A stretch of DNA of 39,161 nt from an uncultured Clostridia bacterium (lineage in GTDB: Bacteria > Bacillota > Clostridia > Lachnospirales > Cellulosilyticaceae): positions 1 through 39,161 of the forward strand of contig CALJNR010000084.1 in the NCBI GenBank assembly GCA_937981575.1, read 5' to 3'. Under the pieces are notes generated by a model. The model was not told the DNA's origin. It saw only the letters and a list, made by a program, of their open reading frames with translations, and ran no database searches. The position numbers were made by a program, and so were the translations under genes. Shown here one piece after another: positions 18,228 through 26,622 of this stretch. How positions within the stretch are numbered: the stretch's first letter is position 1; every line of letters starts with the position of its first letter.

Positions 18228-18234
18228 CGCATAT

Positions 18235-18834
18235 TTATTTAAAAGTTTTAAAGCGATTTTCAATAGGTTGGAAAGACTTTTCATCAGGAAGAGAAGTTGG
18301 CTTGCCAAATGGCATCTGAGCGATAAGTTTCCAGCTAGGGGGGATATGCCATTCTTTTTTCACCTCTTCATCAATAAGTGGATTATAATGCTGAAGGTTT
18401 GCGCCGAGTCCCTCGATTTCTAAAGAAGTCCATACAATATATTGCAGCATACCATTTGCCTGCTGTGACCAGATCGGAAAATTCTCTTGGTAAAGAGGAA
18501 ACTGTTGCTGCAAGGATTGAATAACCATTTGATCTTCGAAAAATAAAACTGTTCCGTATCCCTTTTGAAATCCACTAAGCCTGTCTTCTGTAGCCGTAAA
18601 TTTATCCTCCGGAACAACCTTCCTAAGTTCCTCTTTTGTAATATTCCATAGTTTATCATGGTGCTCTGCTAATAATAAAATAACTCTTGCGCTTTGGGAG
18701 TTAAAAGCTGAAGGAGCATGTTTAACAGCATGCTGGATAATCTCTTTAATTCTTTCATCTGATATAGGTGATTCTTTAGAAATGCCATATATAGAGCGTC
18801 GTTTTTCAACGCTTTCGTAAAAGTCTTTTGACAT
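18235..18834 (-). CDS. Nitroreductase family protein (Frm2/Hbn1-like)
   Basis: 199-residue FMN-dependent oxidoreductase. EKRRSIYGISKESPISDERI holds the Arg-Arg-Ser flavin phosphate contact. AVKHAPSAFNSQSARVILLL and SLEIEGLGANLQHYNPLID are typical of the Frm2/Hbn1 branch, and the C-terminal LIAQMPFGKP is conserved across the superfamily. The frame is open to 18975 but the true start is ATG 18834, preceded by a strong AAGGAGGG. It is unrelated to the sugar genes and convergent to the lipoprotein gene. The natural substrate is unknown. Confidence 0.92.
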   Translation of the reverse strand: MSKDFYESVEKRRSIYGISKESPISDERIKEIIQHAVKHAPSAFNSQSARVILLLAEHHDKLWNITKEELRKVVPEDKFTATEDRLSGFQKGYGTVLFFEDQMVIQSLQQQFPLYQENFPIWSQQANGMLQYIVWTSLEIEGLGANLQHYNPLIDEEVKKEWHIPPSWKLIAQMPFGKPTSLPDEKSFQPIENRFKTFK

Positions 18835-18886
18835 AGCTAACCCTCCTTTTAAATTAAAATGACAATAAAATAATAGATGTACATAC

Positions 18887-18915
18887 AGTATAGCGACTTT
18901 AGGTCTAATAAACAA
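18887..18915 (-). promoter_or_regulatory. SigA-type promoter of the nitroreductase gene
   Basis: On the minus strand TTGTTT (18915-18910) is separated by 17 bases from TATACT (18892-18887). Transcription would begin near 18880, about 46 bases before the start codon. Confidence 0.5.
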
Positions 18916-19074
18916 TACACGTTTAGAATTATAAATATGCAAAATCAAAAAATAATATACCTTGGAATTGAACAATAATACCTCAGTGGAGTAACAAGGG
19001 ATAAAAATATTGGTAAAAAAATCTATAGCAATAAGTGAGGGGCCACTATTTGCTATAATAATACCTAAAATTTG

Positions 19075-19107
19075 TATACCGTAAATGTCAACAAAAGTAT
19101 ACTTTGA
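19075..19107 (+). promoter_or_regulatory. Conserved 33-bp promoter element, copy 1
   Basis: Begins TATACCGTAAATG and ends ACAAAAGTATACTTTGA, with the palindrome AAAGTATACTTT inside. It matches 28398-28430 at 31 of 33 positions, and weaker similarity extends 12 bases to the left. TTTGAC at its right end could serve as a -35, with a poor TAGTGT 16 bases further on, as expected of an activated promoter. Probable binding site of the AraC-type regulator encoded at 25064-26620. Confidence 0.65.
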
Positions 19108-19263
19108 CTATAGTAAACTAATGATAGTGTATATCAAGTATAGACGTAAAACATGAGGAGGGGATAGATGAAAGATTAATTTAGGCTAAAGTATTTCACG
19201 GGGCATATGTATTAACATGAACAGCGGAACAAAGAAAATTGCACGAAAATAGGAGGGATATAA

Positions 19264-22200
19264 ATGAAGTTTAAAAAACATATAGCACTTTTTCTGGCTA
19301 TAGCGATGTTATTTGTGCCTATTAGGAGTAAAGCCGAGGATATGGTCAATGAAAACCTGGTAACTACAGAGACACTGACTACTAATATGACGACCACAAA
19401 CGCAATGTTTACTTCCTTGTTAGCAGATAACGCAGCTTATTTAGATACTAATGGGTGGACTGTTTCAGCCACATTGCCAGATGTTTCAGATAAAGGTGTT
19501 GTAGCAAGCGCTATATTTGATGCTGATCCCAGCACAGTTTGGACTAGCCCAAACAATCAAGGATCTGGATCTCAGATTATTCAAATTGACATGGGCACTG
19601 AGAGAACCTTTGATTCAATATATATTGAATCACCAAGTGAAACGGAATATGGCAGGCAGTATGCCGTGCAGGACACCATGGACTGGTGGCAAAGCACTTA
19701 TGGGCATACTGCTGGAAATGTCGGGATAACGAAAATCAGCTTTAGCACAAGAACAGCGAGGTTCGTTAATATATGTCAGATAGGGACTGCAGATGGGGTG
19801 CCTTGGACTGTTGCCAGAATTAGGATTGCAAATGGAACTATCCCAGTATCAGCAGAGCCAGATTTTGGTCCGAATGTTAAAGTGTTTGATCCTTCAATGC
19901 CTCAGACTGAAATCCAGGCTGCTTGTGACACGATATTTGCGCAGCAGGAACGAGCTGAATTTGGGCCTAATCGCTATGCACTTCTTTTTAAACCAGGAAC
20001 CTATACAGCTAATGTAAAAGTAGGATTTTATACACAAGTAGCTGGACTTGGAGAGTCACCAGATGATGTTAATATCACAGGAGGGGGGATAAATTGTACT
20101 GCAGATTGGAGCGGAGGAAATGCATTAGTTAATTTTTGGCGAGGAGCTGAAAATATAGCAACGACTCCAGCAAATGGTGAAAGTAAATGGTCTGTATCGC
20201 AAGCTGCACCATATAGGCGTATGCATGTAAAAGGGAATTTGGCTGTAATGGATTATACAGATACAAATTTTGCTAGCGGAGGGTTTATGGCAGACAGCAA
20301 AGTTGATGGGTCGGTCATTGCCTATTCACAGCAGCAATGGTATTCAAGAAATAGTGAATGGAGTCAGTGGAATGGGGGGGTATGGAATATAGTTGCACAA
20401 GGATGTGTTAATCCGCCCGCAGATAAAGGATGGCCTAACCCGCCTAACACAGTTATTAATAATTCACCAATTATTGCAGAAAAACCGTTTCTCTATGTTA
20501 ATGAAGAGAGAGAATATAATGTTTTAGTTCCTTCGGTTGTACATAATAAGACAGGTATTTCATGGGCGAGCGGCAGTACTGCAGGGAAATCTATTCCCAT
20601 TAGTGATTTCTATATTGTAAAAGAAGGGGTAGATACTGCATCAACTATCAATGCAGCACTTGATGAAGGAAAACATCTACTCATTACGCCGGGAATATAT
20701 CATTTGAATGACACCCTAAGAGTCACAAGAGAAAATACGGTTATACTGGGACTAGGACTCGCAACGTTTATTCCTGTTAATGGAATAACTGCAATGTCAG
20801 TTTCAGATGTAGGCGGGGTAAGAATTGCAGGAGTTTTATTTGATGCAGGAACAGAAAACTCTCCTGTATTATTAGAAGTTGGACCTAAAGGGAGCTTGGC
20901 AGATCACTCAGCGAACCCAACATTTTTACACGATGTTTATGTAAGGGTTGGAGGAGCTGCTATTGGGAAGGCGAGTCAGGGAATAGAGATTAACAGTAAT
21001 AATGTTATAGGAGATCATTTTTGGATATGGCGTGCGGATCATGGGCAAGGGGTAGCATGGGACTTAAATACTTCTGACAATGGACTTGTTGTCAATGGTA
21101 ATGAGGTAACGATATATGGTCTGTTTGTAGAACATTTCCAAAAGCATCAGACCCTATGGAACGGGGAAAATGGAAGAGTATACTTTTATCAGAGTGAAAT
21201 CCCATATGATGTACCTGATCAAGAAGGGTGGATGGATGGTGAGGTAAATGGATATTCATCTTATAAAGTTGCAGATACCGTGAAGAGCCATGAAGCTACA
21301 GGGCTTGGGATTTACTGTTACTTCAAAGATAATCCAGATGTTAAGCTGCATAATGCCATTACAGTTCCTAAAGCTGAAAATGTAAAATTTAAACGTATGG
21401 TGACAGTTTCATTAGGAGGAAATGGTGAAATTACGCATCATATTAATAATACAGGTAAGGCTTCAAAACCTGGGGCTGACACGCAGTTCCTAGCTTCTTA
21501 TCCTATAGTTGCTTCTAATGATAGTATTGCATATCTTGACTCTAGAGAATGGAGCGTATCTACAACTATTCCAGATTCAGCGGATTATAACGCTGTAGGC
21601 GCAGCACTATTTGACAATGATCCTAATACAGTATGGACCAGCTCAAATAATCAAAGCTTTTGGGGTCAAGTTATTCAGATTGATATGGGATCTGAACAAA
21701 CCTTTGATTCTATCTATATACACTGTCCGAGTGAAACAGAGTATGGAAGACAGTATCATCTGCAGGATTCATCAAATTGGGAAGAAGTTTATGGGCATAC
21801 ATCTGGAGAAACAGGTATAACTAAGATTAGCTTTAGCCCAAGGAAGGCGAGAATCATTAATATATGGATTGGAGCAGATGCAAATGTTCCATGGACCGTG
21901 GCAGGAATAAAAATAGCAAATGGCATTATTATAAAAGACCCAGAACCTATAACGTCATTAGGGATAAAAAAAGGTGTAGCATCGTATATGTATTCTAATA
22001 CAGACATATCTAAAATTACCGACTTAAATGTTGGCTGGTTTTATAATTGGGGCTTTTCATGCTCTTCTGACTTAACAGATACAAACCTTGAATATGTGCC
22101 TATGGTCTGGAATGGCGTGGTAGCTTCAGATGGAATTTTAGCATCCCTTAAGCAGGGGAAAGAAGATGGGTTATATACACATCTATTAGGGTTTAATGAG

Positions 22201-24849
22201 CCAGACTTATATGAACAGGCGAATATGTCAGTGCAAGAATGTATTGATCTTTGGCCTAAACTGATGGATACAGGACTACGTCTCGGAAGTCCAGCGCCAG
22301 CAGATTATACATGGATTTATCATTTTATGGATGAAGCTGATAGACGTGGCTATAGAGTTGATTTTATTAACCTTCACATTTATCATGATTTTACCCATCC
22401 TAATGCAGTAAAGGATTTAGAAAACATTTTGACCAGCGTTTATAATAGGTACAAGAAACCTATTTGGATTACTGAAATCGGAACGGTTGATATTAATTAT
22501 TGGGGGATACAAACGCATAAACCTGTTACACAGCAGTTAGCAGATAATTACTTAGTTGATGTAGCAGCTATGATGGAACGCTTAGGATTTGTTGAGCGAT
22601 ATGCATGGTTTGATGACAATTGTTATTCTAGTGAATCGGGAAAATATAGTTCATTATATGATTTGTCTGATCAGTTAACCAGCATGGGGAATATTTATAA
22701 GGATATTAGGTCAAATCAAAGTTTAAATATTACTACAGCTACGCTGCCAGGAGGAACGGCTGAAGCTGAGTATACTGCTGCAAGTTTGCAGGTTATTGGC
22801 GGAATAGCTCCATATACATGGAGCACATCAGGATTACCAGAGGGGCTTTTGCTAGATGCGTCAACTGGTATTATCAGCGGAACCCCTATGGTTCCTGGTA
22901 CATATGATGTAACTATTGCTGTAAAGGATTCTAAAGATCAGAGTACATTTTATAACTATTCTATTTTAATTAACGGGAATACTAACAGCTATAAAATCAG
23001 AAAAGAGGCAGAAACATATATACTAAGCTGGGGTGTTGCACAAGGAGCTTCGTATGATGAAGGCCAGGGTGTTGAGGTATATGATTTGCATAATGGAGAT
23101 TGGATGAACTATTCAGTGAATATTCCGAAGGCTGGATTATATGATGTCAGCTTGCGCGTATCCAATAATATCGATGGAGGGGTGCTGAAACTCAAGAGTA
23201 GTGATGGAACAGTATTAGGCTCGGTTAATGTTCCGAATACAGGCAGCAATGGAGCTTGGGCAACTATCAAGATGGAAGTTCGTTTTAATGCTGGAGATCA
23301 AGTTATTCAAATATATTCCGAAGGAACAAGCGGAAAAGTCAATTGGTTTGAAATGAGCTTGAATACACCTGCTGCAGATAGTTGGGAGACTTTGCCTAGA
23401 CAGGGATGGGAAGTATCAGCTTATAAGTCCAGTTGGAACACAACACCTTCTAATGCCATAGATGGAAGTATAGCAACTTTATGGCAAAATGGGGAGGCAC
23501 AGAGTACAACTGGAGACCAATGGTTTCAAGTTGATATGAAGACGCTGCAATCTTTCAATGCAGTTTTATTAAATGATAATAATACCGGTGATTATGCTAG
23601 GCATTATGAAGTTAAGGTATCAAATGATGGAGCGGAGTGGGAAACTGTAGCAAGTGATAAAGGCTCACAAGGAGAAATGAAAATTAAGTTTTCTATGCAG
23701 AATGCACGCTATATTAGGATTTATCAAAAAGGTGCAGCGCCAAGCAATTATTGGTCAATTGGAGAAATTAATGTAGTGCGTTCTAATAATCGGGCGCCTA
23801 GGCTTCAACCAATTGAGGATCTCAGCATAAATACCAATGAGCCTATAATATTTACACTGCAGGCTGTAGATGAAGATAATGATTTATTAGAATATCATAT
23901 AACCAATCTACCTGATGGAGCGGCATTTGATATAAATACTGGAGTATTCAGATGGACGCCCGAAAGTAAGCAAGCTGATGTCTACACATTAAACATATCA
24001 GTTACTGATGGGATTAACGTTGCTAAGGGAACAGTCACAATTACCGTTAAAGAGAAGCTGGAAGACACAGTAATTATTGTAACAGAAAAGCTTTCAGAGG
24101 GTAAAATAGGGCATGGTTACAATCAAGTAATATCTACAACAGGGGAAATGGATAATCTTATGTGGAAGGTTACTGGATTGCCAGAAGGGTTGGCATTTAA
24201 TTACAACGCAAAAAGCATTACAGGAATTCCTGTAGAAGCTGGAACATATGAGGTCAAAGTATCTATAGAAGATTCAGAAAAGGTAATTGTAGAAAAAGTG
24301 TTTGAACTGAAAATACAAGATCAAGTAAGTAGTGGCGGTGGAAACAATAGCGGTGGCGGAAATAGTAGCGGCAACGGGAACAGTAAGGGCAGTGATAGCA
24401 GTAATACTGCAGGTGATTCCGGCCAGACCCCTGACCCTATAAAAAAGACAGAAGAAAGATCAGGAGCAAAAGTAAAAGTTTCTTTAACAAGTAGAAAAGC
24501 TACTAGTACGGAAGGCAGCTTTGAATTATTAGTTAAGCCATATGTACAAGATGGGCGTACAATGGTAGGCATAAGAGATGTGGCGATGCTGCTCAATATA
24601 GATAGGAAGGATATTATCTGGGATGCTAAAGATAAGTCTATATTAATTAAAACAGGTAATATGGAAGTTAAATTCATTATTGGGCAAAAGTATGCTCTAG
24701 TCAATGGTGAAAAAACGGTAATAGATGTGCCTGCACAAGTAAAAGCTGGCAGGGCTGTATTGCCTATAGCCCATATTGCAAGAATCCTTGGAATTATAGT
24801 TGAGTTTGATTCAGATACAAAAGAGATTCTTATTTCCCTATTAAAATAA
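19264..24849 (+). CDS. Secreted multimodular enzyme: discoidin, beta-helix, discoidin, GH128, Ig-like, CBM6, discoidin, Ig-like x2, stalk domain
   Basis: 1861 residues. Signal peptide to about residue 25. Modules: F5/8C (discoidin) 56-192; a large domain at about 201-740 resembling actinobacterial and fungal 'coagulation factor 5/8 domain' proteins, probably a right-handed beta-helix (FKPGTYTANVKVGFYTQVAG, LITPGIYHLNDTLRV, FVEHFQKHQTLWNGENGR); a second F5/8C 745-888 closely similar to the first; GH128-type barrel about 900-1151 with acid/base Glu979 (LGFNEPD) and nucleophile Glu1071 (WITEIG); He_PIG Ig-like 1153-1238; CBM6 1242-1368; third F5/8C 1374-1507; two Ig-like domains 1512-1688; Gly/Ser/Asn linker to about 1733; copper-amine-oxidase-N-like stalk domain to the end. 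Known GH128 enzymes cut beta-1,3-glucan, so this is probably a surface beta-1,3-glucanase. The function of the beta-helix domain is unknown. Confidence 0.92.
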   Translation: MKFKKHIALFLAIAMLFVPIRSKAEDMVNENLVTTETLTTNMTTTNAMFTSLLADNAAYLDTNGWTVSATLPDVSDKGVVASAIFDADPSTVWTSPNNQGSGSQIIQIDMGTERTFDSIYIESPSETEYGRQYAVQDTMDWWQSTYGHTAGNVGITKISFSTRTARFVNICQIGTADGVPWTVARIRIANGTIPVSAEPDFGPNVKVFDPSMPQTEIQAACDTIFAQQERAEFGPNRYALLFKPGTYTANVKVGFYTQVAGLGESPDDVNITGGGINCTADWSGGNALVNFWRGAENIATTPANGESKWSVSQAAPYRRMHVKGNLAVMDYTDTNFASGGFMADSKVDGSVIAYSQQQWYSRNSEWSQWNGGVWNIVAQGCVNPPADKGWPNPPNTVINNSPIIAEKPFLYVNEEREYNVLVPSVVHNKTGISWASGSTAGKSIPISDFYIVKEGVDTASTINAALDEGKHLLITPGIYHLNDTLRVTRENTVILGLGLATFIPVNGITAMSVSDVGGVRIAGVLFDAGTENSPVLLEVGPKGSLADHSANPTFLHDVYVRVGGAAIGKASQGIEINSNNVIGDHFWIWRADHGQGVAWDLNTSDNGLVVNGNEVTIYGLFVEHFQKHQTLWNGENGRVYFYQSEIPYDVPDQEGWMDGEVNGYSSYKVADTVKSHEATGLGIYCYFKDNPDVKLHNAITVPKAENVKFKRMVTVSLGGNGEITHHINNTGKASKPGADTQFLASYPIVASNDSIAYLDSREWSVSTTIPDSADYNAVGAALFDNDPNTVWTSSNNQSFWGQVIQIDMGSEQTFDSIYIHCPSETEYGRQYHLQDSSNWEEVYGHTSGETGITKISFSPRKARIINIWIGADANVPWTVAGIKIANGIIIKDPEPITSLGIKKGVASYMYSNTDISKITDLNVGWFYNWGFSCSSDLTDTNLEYVPMVWNGVVASDGILASLKQGKEDGLYTHLLGFNEPDLYEQANMSVQECIDLWPKLMDTGLRLGSPAPADYTWIYHFMDEADRRGYRVDFINLHIYHDFTHPNAVKDLENILTSVYNRYKKPIWITEIGTVDINYWGIQTHKPVTQQLADNYLVDVAAMMERLGFVERYAWFDDNCYSSESGKYSSLYDLSDQLTSMGNIYKDIRSNQSLNITTATLPGGTAEAEYTAASLQVIGGIAPYTWSTSGLPEGLLLDASTGIISGTPMVPGTYDVTIAVKDSKDQSTFYNYSILINGNTNSYKIRKEAETYILSWGVAQGASYDEGQGVEVYDLHNGDWMNYSVNIPKAGLYDVSLRVSNNIDGGVLKLKSSDGTVLGSVNVPNTGSNGAWATIKMEVRFNAGDQVIQIYSEGTSGKVNWFEMSLNTPAADSWETLPRQGWEVSAYKSSWNTTPSNAIDGSIATLWQNGEAQSTTGDQWFQVDMKTLQSFNAVLLNDNNTGDYARHYEVKVSNDGAEWETVASDKGSQGEMKIKFSMQNARYIRIYQKGAAPSNYWSIGEINVVRSNNRAPRLQPIEDLSINTNEPIIFTLQAVDEDNDLLEYHITNLPDGAAFDINTGVFRWTPESKQADVYTLNISVTDGINVAKGTVTITVKEKLEDTVIIVTEKLSEGKIGHGYNQVISTTGEMDNLMWKVTGLPEGLAFNYNAKSITGIPVEAGTYEVKVSIEDSEKVIVEKVFELKIQDQVSSGGGNNSGGGNSSGNGNSKGSDSSNTAGDSGQTPDPIKKTEERSGAKVKVSLTSRKATSTEGSFELLVKPYVQDGRTMVGIRDVAMLLNIDRKDIIWDAKDKSILIKTGNMEVKFIIGQKYALVNGEKTVIDVPAQVKAGRAVLPIAHIARILGIIVEFDSDTKEILISLLK

Positions 24850-24912
24850 ATAGGATCACTAAAAAGGACTTAAAATAATAGGTAAGTGAAATAGAAAATG
24901 CTTTTTAGAATT

Positions 24913-24963
24913 AAAAAGCTGCTGAAGAATTACATTTAAGTAAGCTCTTCGGCAGCTTTTTTT
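24913..24963 (+). terminator. Intrinsic terminator between convergent glucanase and regulator genes
   Basis: 16-bp stem (AAAAAGCTGCTGAAGA with TCTTCGGCAGCTTTTT, one G-U pair), 17-base loop, seven T residues at 24957-24963. The five A residues on the left would give a T-tract on the minus strand, so it may also end the response-regulator transcript. Confidence 0.85.
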
Positions 24964-25063
24964 ACATGTATCAATGATAGAATGTATAAGGTGTTGTTAT
25001 CAGAAGAAAACACTGTCATAAGACTATTTAGCCCCGGGGTTGTGAAAAGGTGAATCAAAGGAT

Positions 25064-26620
25064 TTAAACTTTGCGGTATTGCTCAGGAGTAACCCCTGTC
25101 AGTTTCTTAAATACCCTAAAGAAGTATTTAACGTTATCATACCCCACCGCCTTAGAAATGTGATACAGTTTTTTATCTGATTGAGACAATAGAAGTTTGG
25201 CTTCTTCGATTCGGATAGCATTTACATAGTCAACAAAGTTTTTTCCTGTCTTTTTCTTAAATAAGTGGCTGCAGTAACTACGGTTCATATAAAATAATGA
25301 AGAAACAAATTCTAAAGTAATATTATTAGAGTAACTTCTTTTAACATAAGTCATGATGTTTTCAACGATGTCACCATTTGCATAAATACTTCGTGACTCC
25401 ATACTCATTGATATATTAGTAAATACCTGAAGAAAATATTCTTGTATCTCTTCGAAACTAAACATAGTATTAAAGATAGTTTGAATACTTGAGGACTGGC
25501 TGTTTTGAGATATGCCTTCGAAGTATAACTTTAGTATTGCACGGGCTTTTTCAGCTAAACCTATGCAATAGTTTTTGATATCGTATAAGGTATATAACTC
25601 TTCAGTAGCAATGTTTTCAAACAAGTCTTTAATGAGTTCAGTAACGCGCTGCGTTTCTCCAGCTTCAATTCTAAATAGAAATTCTGACTCCTTTTCCCAA
25701 GAAATCGTTTTAATAGGTTCATTGTGGGTAGTAAAAAAGTAGTAGCAGCTGTTATCAGATATCTTTTTAGAGTTTAGAGCTTGTACAGTTTCATTAAAAG
25801 TATTATTTAACTGGAGTAAGTCTGACCTGGTATGGCTGATTCCGATGGATACTTTTTGATTTTCATAACTAAAAAGATTAATTAAATCAAGGGATAGTTG
25901 TTTGCACAGAGAAGGAAGCTGCAAAGGCGTCTTTTCTGGAAAAAATAAAATAAGAAATCCTATTTTATCATTATAAAGATGAGGAAGATACAGATATAGA
26001 TCACCAAATCCATTTTCCAGCATTAAGTTTTTTATTTCAGACTCATCTAATGGCTTTTCAGAATGAAGTGTCATAAGAATAAAGTGATGGTTTTTTTCTA
26101 TCATTTTAAGTTTAGCAGAAACAAGTTCGAGAGGAGTAGTATGATAACCCAGGATTAAGTTCTTTAAGCTTTGAATATCATAATCGTATTTAGCATATTC
26201 TCTTTCGGCTTCAACGGATACAATCTTATTTTGAATTTCGGTGCTGTTTTCTATATGGTTAATAGCATCCTGGATAGCCAAATGGATGGTTTCGCGATTG
26301 AACGGTTTTAGGATATAGCTGATTGCTCTTGCAGAAACAGCTTGTTTGGCATATTCAAAGTCTTTGTATCCACTGATCACAATAATTTGCTTATCTGGAT
26401 ATTGGGCATTTATCTGTTGAAGAAAGCCTGTACCATCCAAAACAGGCATATTCATATCAGTGATAACAATATCAGGATTCAGGGCCTCTATAAGCTCGAG
26501 ACCCTCTTTGCCATTTGAAGCTTCACCAACACATTTTACAGTATCATTTAGAGAACTAATTTTTTTAATAGTACCCCTTCTTGTAAGCGGCTCATCATCT
26601 ACGACAATATAAGTGTACAC
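25064..26620 (-). CDS. AraC-type response regulator (YesN family)
   Basis: 518 residues. Receiver domain at the N-terminus (VVDDEPLTRRG, phospho-acceptor Asp55 in VITDMNMPVLD, Lys in YILKPF) and a C-terminal AraC helix-turn-helix pair (SSLFYMNRSYCSHLFKKKTG, then NVKYFFRVFKKLTGVTPEQY). GTG start at 26620. Its ribosome binding site GGAGGG lies inside the last codons of the kinase gene, and only two bases separate the genes, so translation is likely coupled. It is the best candidate for binding the 33-bp elements at 19075 and 28398. Confidence 0.93.
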   Translation of the reverse strand: MYTYIVVDDEPLTRRGTIKKISSLNDTVKCVGEASNGKEGLELIEALNPDIVITDMNMPVLDGTGFLQQINAQYPDKQIIVISGYKDFEYAKQAVSARAISYILKPFNRETIHLAIQDAINHIENSTEIQNKIVSVEAEREYAKYDYDIQSLKNLILGYHTTPLELVSAKLKMIEKNHHFILMTLHSEKPLDESEIKNLMLENGFGDLYLYLPHLYNDKIGFLILFFPEKTPLQLPSLCKQLSLDLINLFSYENQKVSIGISHTRSDLLQLNNTFNETVQALNSKKISDNSCYYFFTTHNEPIKTISWEKESEFLFRIEAGETQRVTELIKDLFENIATEELYTLYDIKNYCIGLAEKARAILKLYFEGISQNSQSSSIQTIFNTMFSFEEIQEYFLQVFTNISMSMESRSIYANGDIVENIMTYVKRSYSNNITLEFVSSLFYMNRSYCSHLFKKKTGKNFVDYVNAIRIEEAKLLLSQSDKKLYHISKAVGYDNVKYFFRVFKKLTGVTPEQYRKV

Positions 26621-26622
26621 TT

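Larger units (their letters stand above)
18835..19263. other. 430-bp intergenic regulatory region
   Basis: No gene is supported here. It contains the nitroreductase promoter on the minus strand, the conserved 33-bp element at 19075-19107, and a 156-base stretch from that element to the glucanase start. Within this leader AGGAGGGG (19156-19163) precedes a three-codon frame ATG AAA GAT TAA (19168-19179). The real start at 19264 has its own GGAGGG at 19252-19257. Confidence 0.6.

Noticed and set aside
18835..18975. N-terminal extension of the nitroreductase (47 residues)
   Set aside because: The residues are hydrophobic and unlike the family, and a strong AAGGAGGG precedes ATG 18834. The region contains the promoter.
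19429..21925. The repeated discoidin segments considered as a DNA-level recent repeat or mobile element
   Set aside because: Similarity is clear at the protein level but the DNA has diverged and stays in frame within one gene, so it is an old internal domain duplication.
24321..24704. 127-codon minus-strand open frame opposite the Gly/Ser linker and stalk domain
   Set aside because: Its low-complexity Pro/Leu composition mirrors the repetitive Gly/Ser/Asn codons of the + strand gene; no ribosome binding site.
26611..26622. Perfect palindrome AAGTGTACACTT at the start codon of the second response regulator
   Set aside because: It lies within coding sequence and the intergenic overlap, does not match the conserved 33-bp element, and is short enough to be chance.
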